Assembly: GCA_963704505.1 (NCBI GenBank)
Contig: OY969912.1
Location: forward strand, 1,674,001 to 1,738,000
Reading direction: 5' to 3'
DNA length: 64,000 nucleotides
Source of the DNA: VRUE01 sp963704505
GTDB lineage: Bacteria > Actinomycetota > Thermoleophilia > Solirubrobacterales > 70-9
The translations under genes were made by a program, and so were the position numbers. The notes under the pieces were generated by a model, which did no database searches, was not told the origin of the DNA, and saw only the letters and a list, made by a program, of their open reading frames with translations. Positions 42,722 through 51,753 of the stretch are shown in pieces; position 1 is the stretch's first letter, and the number at the start of each line of letters is the position of its first letter.

Positions 42722-43776
42722 CCGACACGACCGCCGACACGTCTGGCCTCGCCATGCTCGAGGGCGGCGTGCTGCCGGGCTGGGCGCCGTGGGGTGTTGT
42801 CGCCGGCGCCGCGATCCTCTCCGCCGCGATCCTCTCCGCGATGGGCATTCTCACCGTCGCCTTCGTGTTGATCGGGACGGTCCTGATCGGCATGGTCGCC
42901 CTCTACTCATGGTCCCGCTCGGTCGAGGGGCGACGCCGCGCCTTCGACCGGGTCGCCACCTTCACCATCGTCTCGGCCTTCGGCCTGGCGATGATCCCGC
43001 TCTTCTCGCTGATCTACGAAGTCGTCAAGCGCGGCGCCCGCGGGCTGAGCCTCGAATTCCTCACCGACTCGGCGCGCGGCTACGTGGGCGGCGGCGGTGC
43101 CGCCCACGCGCTGGTCGGGACACTGGTGATCACCGCGGTGACGGCGGCGATCTCGGTCCCGATCGGGATCATGGCGGCGATCTACCTGACCGAGTACGGG
43201 ACCGGGCGGCTACGCAGGTACCTGACCTTCTTCGTCGACGTGATGACCGGCATTCCGTCGATCGTGGCGGGGCTCTTCGCCTACGCCCTGTTCGAGATCT
43301 TCTTCGGCCCCGGCATCCGGATGGGGTTCATGGGCTCGGTGGCGCTCTCCGTGCTGATGATCCCGATCGTCATCCGGACCTCGGAGGAGGTGCTGAAGAT
43401 CGTCCCCAATCACCTCCGCGAGGCGGCCTACGCGCTCGGCACTCCGAAGTGGAGGACGATCGTCAAGGTCGTCCTGCCGACCGCCTTCGCGGGCCTGATC
43501 ACCGGGGTGATGATCGCGATCGCGAGGATCGTCGGCGAGACCGCGCCGCTGCTGGTGACCACCGGTGTCGTCGACTCGATCAACGCCAACCCCTTCAGCG
43601 GCCGCATGCAGAACCTGGCCGTGTACGCGTACAGCGAGTACAGGACTCCCGGGGTGGCGAAACAGGCGAGCTACGATCGAGCCTGGGCGGCCGCCCTGTT
43701 GCTGATCCTGATCGTGATGGTCCTCAACCTGGTGGCGCGCCTGATCTACAGCCGCTACCGGACCGAGATCAAATAG
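42718..43776 (+). CDS. pstA: Phosphate ABC transporter permease PstA
   Basis: A 352-residue permease pairing with PstC. The extra N-terminal part carries two closely spaced hydrophobic segments. The core has EAAYALGTPKWRTIVKVVLP (EAA loop) and IARIVGETAPLLVTTG. A GTGA overlap of four bases joins it to pstC, so translation is coupled. Confidence 0.93.
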   Translation: MTDTTADTSGLAMLEGGVLPGWAPWGVVAGAAILSAAILSAMGILTVAFVLIGTVLIGMVALYSWSRSVEGRRRAFDRVATFTIVSAFGLAMIPLFSLIYEVVKRGARGLSLEFLTDSARGYVGGGGAAHALVGTLVITAVTAAISVPIGIMAAIYLTEYGTGRLRRYLTFFVDVMTGIPSIVAGLFAYALFEIFFGPGIRMGFMGSVALSVLMIPIVIRTSEEVLKIVPNHLREAAYALGTPKWRTIVKVVLPTAFAGLITGVMIAIARIVGETAPLLVTTGVVDSINANPFSGRMQNLAVYAYSEYRTPGVAKQASYDRAWAAALLLILIVMVLNLVARLIYSRYRTEIK

Positions 43777-43803
43777 ACGGTGGAGAAAAGGAGACCCGAC
43801 GAC

Positions 43804-44700
43804 ATGTCCGGACCGACCGAAGCGGCTCCCACGGAAGCCGAGCCTGCGACCGACCGCGCGATCGAGACGGCCGGGGCGGCCCCGGCGCCGGTCGAGGCGC
43901 AGCCTGCCACCGGCCGCCGCCGCGCCAAGACGCTCGAGACGAAGGCGCTGAACCTCTACTACGGCAATTTCCACGCGGTCGAGAACGTCACGGTGACGAT
44001 CGAACCGAACAAGGTGACGGCGCTGATCGGGTCCTCCGGCTGCGGCAAGACGACCTTCCTGCGCTCGCTGAACCGCATGCACGAGCTGGTCCCGGGGGCG
44101 AGGGTCGAGGGCGAGATCACCCTCGATGGCGAAGACATCTACGCCCGTGGGGTCGATCCGGTCCAGGTTCGCCGGCTGGTCGGCATGGTCTTCCAGTCGC
44201 CGAACCCGTTTCCGACGATGTCGATCTACGAGAACGTCGCCGCCGGGCTCAATCTCAACGCGAGCAGGGTGAAGAAGTCCGAGAAGGACGCGATCGTCGA
44301 GCGAAGCCTGCGCGGTGCCCACCTCTGGAACGAGGTCAAGGACCGGCTGAACAAGCCGGGCTCGGGGCTCTCGGGCGGGCAGCAGCAGCGCCTCTGCATC
44401 GCCCGGGCGATCGCGGTCGAGCCCGAGGTGCTGCTCATGGACGAGCCCTGTTCCGCCCTGGACCCGGTCGCGACCCTGGCGATCGAGGACCTGATCGGCG
44501 AGCTCAAGAGCCGCTTCACGATCGCGATCGTCACCCACAACATGCAGCAGGCGGCTCGCGCCAGTGACGTGACTGCCTTCTTCAACCTCGAGGAGACCGG
44601 CAAACCGGGCCGCCTGGTCGAGATCGGCGCCACCGAGACGATCTTCACCAGCCCCAGCGAGAAAGCCACCGAGGACTACGTCAGCGGGAGGTTCGGCTGA
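43804..44700 (+). CDS. pstB: Phosphate ABC transporter ATPase PstB
   Basis: A 298-residue ATPase driving PstSCA uptake. An unusual Ala/Pro/Glu-rich N-terminal extension of about 40 residues precedes the ABC domain. Walker A is GSSGCGKTTFLRSL, the Q-loop GMVFQSPNPFPTMSIYENV, the signature LSGGQQQRLCIARAI, Walker B LLMDEPCSALDP and the switch histidine VTHNMQQ. The ATG at 43804 with AAAAGGAG ten bases upstream is preferred over a GTG at 43780. Confidence 0.95.
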   Translation: MSGPTEAAPTEAEPATDRAIETAGAAPAPVEAQPATGRRRAKTLETKALNLYYGNFHAVENVTVTIEPNKVTALIGSSGCGKTTFLRSLNRMHELVPGARVEGEITLDGEDIYARGVDPVQVRRLVGMVFQSPNPFPTMSIYENVAAGLNLNASRVKKSEKDAIVERSLRGAHLWNEVKDRLNKPGSGLSGGQQQRLCIARAIAVEPEVLLMDEPCSALDPVATLAIEDLIGELKSRFTIAIVTHNMQQAARASDVTAFFNLEETGKPGRLVEIGATETIFTSPSEKATEDYVSGRFG

Positions 44701-45386
44701 TGCCGGACAGCGTGATTCGACTCGAATACCAGGAAGAACTCCAACAGCTCGAGGCGAGCGCCCTGGGCGGGCTCGACCTGGTCAGCTCCGCGCTCGAGCG
44801 CACCTGCGAGGCGGTCGAGCATCAGGACGTCGAGCTTGCCGGGCTGGTGATCGCCGACGACGATCGGATCGACGGCCGCTACCTGGAGGTTCACCAGGCG
44901 CTGATCACGCTGCTCGCCACGCAATCGCCGGTGGCGACGGATCTCCGTCTGATCTCCGCCCTCCTCCACGTGCTCAAGAACGTCGAGAGGATGGGCGACC
45001 AGTGCGTGAACATCTGCAAGATGATCCCGCTCTCGGGCAACGACCCGCCCTCTGACCAGGAGATGGTGAAGCTGATCCTGACCATGGGGAGCCAGGCGCG
45101 GACGCTGATCAGCCAGTCGAAGCGCGCCTTCGCGACCCGCGATGTCGAGCTGGCCCGTGACCTGGTCCGCCAGGACGACGTCGTCGACGACCTCAACCGC
45201 GAATGCTTCCGCCTGGCGATCGTGGTGGGCGAGGACGCCGACCGGCGCGAGTGGGCGATGACCATGCTGCTCGCCGCCCGGGCGATCGAGCGGATCGCCG
45301 ACAACGGCGTCGACATCGGCGAGCAGGTCGCCTTTGTCGTCACCGGCCTCTTCCGTGAGTTCGAGGACGCCTCCCATCCCGCGTAG
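44700..45386 (+). CDS. phoU: Phosphate transport system regulator PhoU
   Basis: A 228-residue helical protein of two three-helix PhoU repeats, each with a metal-binding E/D-xxx-D pattern: LKNVERMGDQCVNICK in repeat 1 and RAIERIADNGVDIGEQ in repeat 2. PhoU links Pst transport to the Pho sensor and keeps the regulon off in high phosphate. TGATG overlap with pstB; last gene of the pst operon. Confidence 0.95.
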   Translation: MPDSVIRLEYQEELQQLEASALGGLDLVSSALERTCEAVEHQDVELAGLVIADDDRIDGRYLEVHQALITLLATQSPVATDLRLISALLHVLKNVERMGDQCVNICKMIPLSGNDPPSDQEMVKLILTMGSQARTLISQSKRAFATRDVELARDLVRQDDVVDDLNRECFRLAIVVGEDADRREWAMTMLLAARAIERIADNGVDIGEQVAFVVTGLFREFEDASHPA

Positions 45387-45438
45387 TTCTCCTCGTTTGC
45401 GGGTTGCCGGGCGATTGAGATCCGAGCAGTCTGGGAAC

Positions 45439-46365
45439 ATGGATGTTGCCTCCGGGATGCTCTGCGCCGCGATCGACATCGGTTCCAACACCACCCGCGT
45501 GCTCGTCGCCGAGCCCGTCGATGGGCAGTTGAAGAAGGTCATGGAGCAGCGCGCCTACACCCGCATCAACAAGGCGCTCGACGATGACGGCGCGATCCTC
45601 CCGGAGAAGGTCTCCGAAGTCGCCGAGATCGTCGCGACCCAGGTCCGCCTCGCCCGTGAGCTCGGCGCCGAAACGATCCGCGCCGTCGCGACCGCCGCGG
45701 TCCGCGAGGCCTCCAATGGCGAGCAGGCGGCCAAAAACATCGGCGCCGCCGCCGGGGTCGAGGTCGAGGTCCTCAGCGAGCAGGAGGAGGGGCGGCTCTC
45801 CTTCATCGGCGCCACCAAGACGCTCGGCCACCCGGTGTCGGGCACGGTCGGCGTCGTCGACGTCGGCGGCGGCTCGACCGAGGTAATCCTCGGGGACGTT
45901 CGCGCCGGCGCCAGCGAGGTCCTCTCCTGGAAGGTCGGCTCGGGCGCGCTCGCCGACGAGTTGATCGCCTCCGACCCGCCCTCCGCGTCGGAGATCCGCA
46001 AGGTCCGCGACCGTATCGACGAGCTCTTCGACGGCGTCGAGATCGAGCACCCCGCGCAGGCGGTGGCGGTCGGCGGCTCGGCCACTTCGCTGCGGCGCCT
46101 GGTCGGCGCCGTGCTCGAATACGAGACCCTCGAGCGCGGCGTGCGCGTGCTCTGCGGCGACCCGGCGGCCGACGTCGCCCGGCGCTTCGAGCTCGATCCC
46201 GAGCGGGTCCGGATCCTGGCGACCGGAGTCCTGCTCCTGGAGAAGATTTCCGAGCTGCTCGGCCAACCGCTGCAGATCGGCAAGGGCGGGCTGCGCGAGG
46301 GTGTCGTCCTCGACCTCCTCAACGGCAACGCCAACGGATCCTCGCCGCAGCGCCTCGCCGCCTGA
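45439..46365 (+). CDS. ppx: Exopolyphosphatase / GppA family phosphatase
   Basis: A 308-residue short-form Ppx/GppA of the ASKHA (actin-like) fold, releasing phosphate from polyphosphate or pppGpp. AAIDIGSNTTRVLVAE is phosphate loop 1. AVATAAVREASNG, SEQEEGRLSFIGA and VVDVGGGSTEVIL (loop 2), and VAVGGSATSLRRL follow. The C-terminal HD-like domains of the E. coli enzyme are absent, as in many actinobacteria. ATG at 45439 with a CAGTCT -10-like box ending 7 bases upstream. Confidence 0.9.
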   Translation: MDVASGMLCAAIDIGSNTTRVLVAEPVDGQLKKVMEQRAYTRINKALDDDGAILPEKVSEVAEIVATQVRLARELGAETIRAVATAAVREASNGEQAAKNIGAAAGVEVEVLSEQEEGRLSFIGATKTLGHPVSGTVGVVDVGGGSTEVILGDVRAGASEVLSWKVGSGALADELIASDPPSASEIRKVRDRIDELFDGVEIEHPAQAVAVGGSATSLRRLVGAVLEYETLERGVRVLCGDPAADVARRFELDPERVRILATGVLLLEKISELLGQPLQIGKGGLREGVVLDLLNGNANGSSPQRLAA

Positions 46366-46366
46366 C

Positions 46367-46852
46367 CTACGAGTCGCCGCCGAGCGCGGCGAGCGCCTCT
46401 CCCTCGAGCCGCAGCATCCGCCACTCGTCGAGGCGCACGGCGCCGAGCCCGTCGTAGAAGTCGAGCGCCAGGTCGTTCCACTCGAGCGCCGCCCATTCGA
46501 CCCGCGGCCAGCCGCGCTCGACCGCCAGCGCGGCAACGGCGGCGAACAGCGCCCGGCCGACGCCGGCCTTACGGCTCTCCGGACGCACGTAGATGTCCTC
46601 GATCCAGATTCCCGCTCGGCACTCGAAGGTCGAGAAGCTGCCGCAAATCAGCGCGTAACCGACGGCAGCGCCGCCGATCTCGGCGATCAGCGCCTCGGCC
46701 GTCCGAGCCTCGAAGAGTTCCCGCCCCAGGATCTCGGCATCGCCGCTGACCTGGTCGCCGAGTTTCTCGTAGACGGCGAGCTCGCGGATCATCTCGAAGA
46801 TCGTCTCGGCGTCGCGCGGCCTCGCGTCTCTGATCGTCAATCCGTCGGCCAC
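46367..46852 (-). CDS. GNAT family N-acetyltransferase
   Basis: A 161-residue acetyl-CoA-dependent acetyltransferase. LTIRDARPRDAETIFEMIRE opens the fold, IWIEDIYVRPESRKAGVGRALF contains the acetyl-CoA pyrophosphate loop (RKAGVG), and VEWAALEWNDLALDFYDGLG is the C-terminal signature of spermidine/thialysine-type enzymes. It lies on the opposite strand between ppx and ppk. A TACGGT box ends 7 bases before the GTG. Confidence 0.87.
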   Translation of the reverse strand: MADGLTIRDARPRDAETIFEMIRELAVYEKLGDQVSGDAEILGRELFEARTAEALIAEIGGAAVGYALICGSFSTFECRAGIWIEDIYVRPESRKAGVGRALFAAVAALAVERGWPRVEWAALEWNDLALDFYDGLGAVRLDEWRMLRLEGEALAALGGDS

Positions 46853-46858
46853 GGAAGC

Positions 46859-46864
46859 ACCGTA
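46859..46864 (-). promoter_or_regulatory. -10 box TACGGT of the acetyltransferase gene
   Basis: Minus-strand box 7 bases before the GTG at 46852. Confidence 0.5.
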
Positions 46865-46887
46865 TCGCCGGTTCCAGCTCCAAGCGT

Positions 46888-46924
46888 TGGCGCCTTTGTC
46901 GTCGTATAGGCGAAAAAGGCGCCA
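46888..46924. repeat. Hairpin in the ppk upstream region
   Basis: TGGCGCCTTT (46888-46897) pairs with AAAGGCGCCA (46915-46924) around a 17-base loop. It sits in the 188-base gap between the divergent acetyltransferase and ppk genes; neither strand has a proper U-tract. Function unknown. Confidence 0.4.
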
Positions 46925-47040
46925 CTAGGCGGAAGGTCCGATCGCCATCCCAACGGTGGAGCAGCTCACGGCCGACTACCCGCACGCCCTCGCTCCGGCC
47001 GCGGGGCAAGCGGCCGTTCGTTCCGCCTGACCCGGGCGGC

Positions 47041-49155
47041 GTGCGCGGCGTGCCTGGGTACCATGGGCCGATCGACGATTCGAGTCTCTTTTTCAATCGC
47101 GAGCTCTCCTGGCTTGACTTCAACCAGCGCGTCCTCGAACTCGCGGAGGACGATTCGGTCCCCCTGCTCGAGCGGCTTCGCTTCTGCGCGATCTACGCTT
47201 CCAACCTGGACGAGTTCTTCATGGTCAGGGTCGCCGGCCTCTTCGACCAGCTCGACGCCGGGATCGACGCCCGCGGTCCCGACGGCCTCGCTCCCAGCGA
47301 GCAGATCGACGCGATCCAGGCCCGCGTCCTCGGCCTCGACGAACGCCTGCACCGCTGCTTCGCCGGCGTCCTGCGGCCGCAGCTCGAGCAGCACGGGATC
47401 AGGCTCGTCAACCTCGAGACCGCGACCGCCGAGGAGCGACGCGAGATCGACACCCGCTTCCACGAGCAGATCTTCCCTGCCCTCACCCCTCTGGTCATCG
47501 GCCTGGGCCGACCCTTCCCCTACATCTCCAACCTGTCGCTGAGCCTCGGCGTCCTCCTGCGTGACCCCGAGAGCGGCACCGAGATCATCGCCCGGGTCAA
47601 GGTCCCGAAGGAGCTGCTCGGCCGTTTCCTGCCGCTCGGCGAGGAGGGCACCGCGTTCGTGCCCCTCGAGGAGGCGATCGCGGCCAATCTCGACGCGCTC
47701 TTCCCGGGCACCGAGGTGATCGACCACGGGTTCTTCCGCGTCACCCGCGATGCCGACTTCACGGTCTCCGATGAGGCCGACGACCTGCTTCAGGCGGTCC
47801 AGGACGAGATCCGCCGCCGCCGTTTCGGCGAGGTGGTCCGGCTGGAGATCGCCGCCGGCATGAACTCGAAGCTGCGTGAGCAGCTGATCGAGGCCCTGCG
47901 CCTGGAAGACCGTGAGGTCTACGACGTCGACGGGCTGGTCGACCTCGGCGACCTCGGCAAGATCGCCGACGTCCCGGGCAAGTCGGAGCTGCGCTACGAG
48001 CCCTGGACACCGGTGACCCAGGCCCGCCTCCAGGGCGAGGACGACGAGCCCGTGGACATCTTCGCCGCGATCCGCCAGGGGGACATCGTGGTCCACCATC
48101 CCTACGACTCCTTCGCGACCTCGGTCGAGCGCTTCGTCGTCCAGGCGGTCGCCGATCCCGACGTCCTCGCGATCAAGCAGACCGTGTACAGGACCAGCGA
48201 CGACTCCCCGCTCGTGCCGGCTCTGATTAGGGCCTCCGAACGCGGCAAGCAGGCGGTCTGCATGGTCGAGCTGAAGGCCCGCTTCGACGAGGAGGCGAAC
48301 ATCCACTGGGCGAAGTCGATGGAGGAGGCGGGCGTCCACGTCGTCTACGGGATCCCCGGCCTCAAGACCCACGTGAAGGCGATCGTCGTCGCCCGCCGCG
48401 AGGGCGATCGGGTCCGCGAGTACGTCCACATCGGCACCGGCAACTACAACCCGACCACCGCCCGTCTCTACACCGACTTCGGGCTGTTCACCGCCGACCC
48501 CGACATCGGCGCCGACGTCGCCGAGATGTTCAACTTCCTTACCGGCTACGGGCGCCCGACCGAGTACCGCAAGGTTCTCGTCTCGCCGACGACCATGCGG
48601 CGGCGGATGATCGAGGAAATCCAGAGCACGGTCGAGGCACACCGCGCCGGCAAGCCCGCCCGGATCGCCCTGAAGATGAACTCGCTGGTCGACGCGGGCT
48701 GCATCCGGGCGCTGTACGACGCCTCCCAGGCGGGACTGAGGATCGACCTCAACGTGCGCGGCATCTGCTGTCTGCGGCCCGGCGTCCCCGGCGTCTCCGA
48801 GAACATCCGCGTCGTCTCGGTGGTCGGCAGGTTCCTCGAGCATTCGCGCGTCTACGCCTTCCTCCGCGGCGACGAGACCAGGGTGCTGATGGGCTCCGCC
48901 GACCTGATGCCCCGCAACCTCGACAGCAGGGTCGAGCTGGTGGCCCCGGTGGAAGACCCCGGCCAGCGGGCCGAGCTGCTCGACGTCCTCGATCGATCGC
49001 TGGCCGACGACGCGAACGCGTGGGAGCTCGGGGCCGATGGCGTCTGGACGCGGCTCGAGCCGGTCGGGCCGGAGCCGCGCAGTGTCCAGCGCGAGTTGCG
49101 GGAGCGCCACTCGGCGCGGGCGGCCGAGCACCTGGCCGCCGCCGCGGCCGGCTGA
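47041..49155 (+). CDS. ppk: Polyphosphate kinase 1
   Basis: A 704-residue membrane-associated enzyme making polyphosphate from ATP. N domain: FFNRELSWLDFNQRVLELA. H domain: SNLDEFFMVRVAGL region. Catalytic C1 domain: DIFAAIRQGDIVVHHPYDSF and the histidine in GLKTHVKAIVVAR, the expected phospho-site. C2 domain: YVHIGTGNYNPTTARLYTD and NVRGICCLRPGVPGVSENI. GTG at 47041 is assumed; a GTG at 47050 is an alternative. With ppx it sets the polyphosphate store served by the adjacent transport genes. Confidence 0.95.
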   Translation: MRGVPGYHGPIDDSSLFFNRELSWLDFNQRVLELAEDDSVPLLERLRFCAIYASNLDEFFMVRVAGLFDQLDAGIDARGPDGLAPSEQIDAIQARVLGLDERLHRCFAGVLRPQLEQHGIRLVNLETATAEERREIDTRFHEQIFPALTPLVIGLGRPFPYISNLSLSLGVLLRDPESGTEIIARVKVPKELLGRFLPLGEEGTAFVPLEEAIAANLDALFPGTEVIDHGFFRVTRDADFTVSDEADDLLQAVQDEIRRRRFGEVVRLEIAAGMNSKLREQLIEALRLEDREVYDVDGLVDLGDLGKIADVPGKSELRYEPWTPVTQARLQGEDDEPVDIFAAIRQGDIVVHHPYDSFATSVERFVVQAVADPDVLAIKQTVYRTSDDSPLVPALIRASERGKQAVCMVELKARFDEEANIHWAKSMEEAGVHVVYGIPGLKTHVKAIVVARREGDRVREYVHIGTGNYNPTTARLYTDFGLFTADPDIGADVAEMFNFLTGYGRPTEYRKVLVSPTTMRRRMIEEIQSTVEAHRAGKPARIALKMNSLVDAGCIRALYDASQAGLRIDLNVRGICCLRPGVPGVSENIRVVSVVGRFLEHSRVYAFLRGDETRVLMGSADLMPRNLDSRVELVAPVEDPGQRAELLDVLDRSLADDANAWELGADGVWTRLEPVGPEPRSVQRELRERHSARAAEHLAAAAAG

Positions 49156-49176
49156 GTCCTGTCCTGCCGGTACCTC

Positions 49177-49182
49177 TAGGAT
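49177..49182 (+). promoter_or_regulatory. -10 box TAGGAT of the DUF47 gene
   Basis: Ends 7 bases before the GTG at 49189. Confidence 0.6.
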
Positions 49183-49188
49183 TGGCCC

Positions 49189-49809
49189 GTGCCGCGCCTC
49201 TCGTTACTGCCCCGCGATCGCACCTTCTTCGACCTCTTCATCCAGGCGGGCCAGAACTCGCTCCACGCGGCCCGGCTCCTGGACCAGATGATGCACCGCT
49301 GGCCCGATGACGACGGCCTCGGCCGTGAGGTGCTGAACGCCGAGCAGGAGGGCGACCAGATCACCCACGCGATCATCCAACGGCTCAATCAGACCTTCGT
49401 CACGCCGATCGACCGCGAGGACATCTACGGGCTCGCGACTCAGCTCGACGACGTCGTCGACTACACCGAGGAGGCCGCCGACTTTCTCGCCCTCTACAAG
49501 ATCGAGGCTCCGATGACCCAGGCACAGGACCTGACCAAGGTCCTGGTCGAATCCTGCGAACAGCTCGCCAAAGGGCTCGAACATCTGCCCGACTTCAAGG
49601 ACCTCGACAAGTACTGGATCGAGATCCACAGGCTCGAGAACGAGGGAGACCGGATCTCCCGCGATGCGGTCGCCTCGCTGTTCTCCAACGGGATCGACCC
49701 GATGGTCGTGATCCGCTGGAAGGACATGTTCGCGGTCCTCGAGAACGCGATCGACGCGACCGAGACGGCGGCCCAGATCATCGAGGGCATCGTCATCAAG
49801 AACTCGTGA
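49189..49809 (+). CDS. DUF47 (PhoU-like) protein
   Basis: A 206-residue all-helical PhoU-related protein: RTFFDLFIQAGQNSLHAARL, NAEQEGDQITHAIIQRLNQT, TPIDREDIYGLATQLDDVVD and RLENEGDRISRDAVASLF, with two EGD-type metal clusters. DUF47 genes commonly precede a Pit permease and are thought to regulate it, which is the arrangement here. Confidence 0.88.
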   Translation: MPRLSLLPRDRTFFDLFIQAGQNSLHAARLLDQMMHRWPDDDGLGREVLNAEQEGDQITHAIIQRLNQTFVTPIDREDIYGLATQLDDVVDYTEEAADFLALYKIEAPMTQAQDLTKVLVESCEQLAKGLEHLPDFKDLDKYWIEIHRLENEGDRISRDAVASLFSNGIDPMVVIRWKDMFAVLENAIDATETAAQIIEGIVIKNS

Positions 49810-49954
49810 CGGCACCCGGTCGTCGCCATACGACGTCCTCGGTCGCTTGCGTGCGGAGCACGCGGCGCTCCCTGCTTCCTTGTCTGGGAACGACCGTAGG
49901 CAGCGCAAAGGCATCAGATGTCAGCGTCGCGCTCGTCACCGGGTTGGACATCCG

Positions 49955-51052
49955 GTGAGCTCCGACGTCATCCTGGTCATCGTCGTCGGCACGGCGCTGG
50001 CGTTCGACTTCACCAACGGCTTCCACGACACGGCCAATGTCGTCGCCACCTCGATCTCGACCGGAGCGGCGCGGCCGAAGGTCGCGATCGGGGTTGCCTC
50101 GATGCTCAACTTCGTCGGCGCCTTCATTTCGATCTCCGTCGCGGCGACGGTCGCGAACGACGTCGTCGACGCGGCGGTGGTGACCCCGACGGTCGTCTTC
50201 GCGGGGCTGATCGGGGCGATCTCCTGGAACCTGATGACCTGGTATTTCGGCCTGCCGTCCAGCTCTTCGCACGCTTTGATCGGCGGGGTCGTCGGCTCCG
50301 CCGTGGCCGCCGCCGGCTTCGATGCCGTGATCGCCGAAGGGCTGGTCGGCAAAGTCCTGGTCCCGGCGGTCGTCGCTCCGATTCTGGCCTTTGTCGTCGC
50401 CGGAGTGGCGATCGGGCTCGTCTATCGGATCGTCGGCAAGCAGAAGCCCGGCGTGGTGACCCGCGGGTTCAAATACGGGCAGATCGTCTCCGGCGGGATG
50501 CTTGCCCTCGCGCACGGGACCAACGACGCCCAGAAGACGATGGGCATCATCACCCTGGCTCTGGTCGCCAACGGCTCGCTCGGCGCCGACTCCAATCCGC
50601 CGACCTGGGTGATCGTCGCCTCGGCGACGGCGATCGCCCTCGGCACCTACAGCGGCGGTTGGCGGATCATCAAAACGACCGGAACGCGGATCATCAAGAT
50701 GGACGCCGCCCAGGGGTTCGCCTCCCAGGGAGCCGGCGCCACCGTGATCCTCGTGTCCACCCACTTCGGCTTCCCGCTCTCGACCACCCACGTGATCAAC
50801 GGCGGCGTGATGGGCGCCGGTGCTGCCAAGCGCTTCTCGGCGGTGCGGTGGGGCGTCGCCGGGAACATCGTCTTCGCCTGGCTGCTCACGCTGCCGGCGG
50901 CCGCGTCCATCGGGGCGCTGGCTTACGGCCTTTCTCGGGTCTTCGGCACCGGCGCGCTCGGGCCGGTGCTGATCACCCTTCTCGCCCTCTCCCTGATCGC
51001 GGTCGCCTTCTCGCGCCGCTCTCGCCAGGGAGCTCCGGTGCCGGCGAGTTGA
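49955..51052 (+). CDS. Inorganic phosphate permease, Pit family
   Basis: A 365-residue low-affinity phosphate (metal-phosphate) transporter with about ten membrane segments. The two inverted-repeat signatures are FDFTNGFHDTANVVAT near residue 18 and LALAHGTNDAQKTMGII near residue 180. LSTTHVINGGVMGAG is also typical. GTG at 49955 chosen because the upstream in-frame part (from 49847) is Arg-rich and not membrane-like. The 145-base gap before it shows no clear promoter, so it may be read with the DUF47 gene. Confidence 0.92.
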   Translation: MSSDVILVIVVGTALAFDFTNGFHDTANVVATSISTGAARPKVAIGVASMLNFVGAFISISVAATVANDVVDAAVVTPTVVFAGLIGAISWNLMTWYFGLPSSSSHALIGGVVGSAVAAAGFDAVIAEGLVGKVLVPAVVAPILAFVVAGVAIGLVYRIVGKQKPGVVTRGFKYGQIVSGGMLALAHGTNDAQKTMGIITLALVANGSLGADSNPPTWVIVASATAIALGTYSGGWRIIKTTGTRIIKMDAAQGFASQGAGATVILVSTHFGFPLSTTHVINGGVMGAGAAKRFSAVRWGVAGNIVFAWLLTLPAAASIGALAYGLSRVFGTGALGPVLITLLALSLIAVAFSRRSRQGAPVPAS

Positions 51053-51058
51053 TCGAGG

Positions 51059-51298
51059 ATGCTCGCGGACCTGGTCGAGACACGTCAGCTGGTCGAAACA
51101 GTCATTGCCTCCCTGGTCGCGGGAATCGGCGTGACGGCGATCTTCGCGATCGCGATCTGGGGCGGCGCCCGCTTCGCCGAGCTCAATCGAAACGACCGTC
51201 CGCTGGCAGCCGGAGGTGCTGCCGCGGTCGCCGTCCTCGCCCTGCTGGGGACCCTGGGTGCCGTGGTTCTCGGCATCATCACGATGACCAGCAAGTAG
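51059..51298 (+). CDS. Small two-helix membrane protein downstream of the Pit gene
   Basis: A 79-residue protein with two hydrophobic segments (LVAGIGVTAIFAIAIWGGA and AAAVAVLALLGTLGAVVLGI) and a short charged loop. No family is recognised. Six bases after the permease stop, with GAGGAT before the ATG, so it is co-transcribed and could be a small partner of the transporter. Confidence 0.65.
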   Translation: MLADLVETRQLVETVIASLVAGIGVTAIFAIAIWGGARFAELNRNDRPLAAGGAAAVAVLALLGTLGAVVLGIITMTSK

Positions 51299-51303
51299 CG
51301 GCG

Positions 51304-51309
51304 TAGACT
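51304..51309 (+). promoter_or_regulatory. -10 box TAGACT
   Basis: Ends 8 bases before the ATG at 51317, favouring it over the adjacent GTG at 51314. Confidence 0.5.
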
Positions 51310-51316
51310 TTTTGTG

Positions 51317-51670
51317 ATGCGCAACCTGCGCAACGTCGCGATCATTGCTCTGCTGGCTCTGCTGGTCGCCTTCGCGCCCAACGGCGGCAACGCGGCCGAA
51401 GTCGTGCTGACCGCGATCACCATGGGGTTCCTCGCCGGAATCGCCTGGACCGTCTACGCGCTCGGCCAGCAGAACGAGCTGACCCTGGCGGCGCTCAGCG
51501 ACGGCCGCCGCGCGATCCTCTACGGCGCCCTCGGGATGCTCGCCCTGCTGATCGCCGGCAGCGACGAGCTCTTCTCGACGGGCGGTGGGACGGTCGCCTG
51601 GATCTGTCTGCTCGCCGCCTCGGTCGCGGCAATCTGGCGGGTCTGGACCGAAGCGAACACCTACCACTGA
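51317..51670 (+). CDS. Membrane protein of unknown function
   Basis: A 117-residue protein with three to four hydrophobic segments (NVAIIALLALLVAF, VVLTAITMGFLAGIAWTVYAL, ILYGALGMLALLIAGS and VAWICLLAASVAAIWRVW). No conserved motif recognised. Its own leaderless promoter separates it from the phosphate genes. Confidence 0.65.
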   Translation: MRNLRNVAIIALLALLVAFAPNGGNAAEVVLTAITMGFLAGIAWTVYALGQQNELTLAALSDGRRAILYGALGMLALLIAGSDELFSTGGGTVAWICLLAASVAAIWRVWTEANTYH

Positions 51671-51753
51671 GCGGTCCGCCGGCCGGTCCGGCCTGCTGAG
51701 AATCGTTCGCCTGTGCGCGCAACCCGTGCGCCGCGGGGTGCGACGGTGCCCCG

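Noticed and set aside
42789..44567. 592-residue plus-strand ORF across pstA and pstB
   Set aside because: Out-of-frame shadow rich in Arg/Asp/Gly; the pstA and pstB frames carry all conserved motifs.
46966..49131. 721-residue minus-strand ORF opposite ppk
   Set aside because: Antisense shadow of ppk caused by high GC; composition typical of such shadows.
49810..49954. PHO boxes upstream of the Pit permease
   Set aside because: No GTTCAC-type units in 11-base phase were found in this gap.
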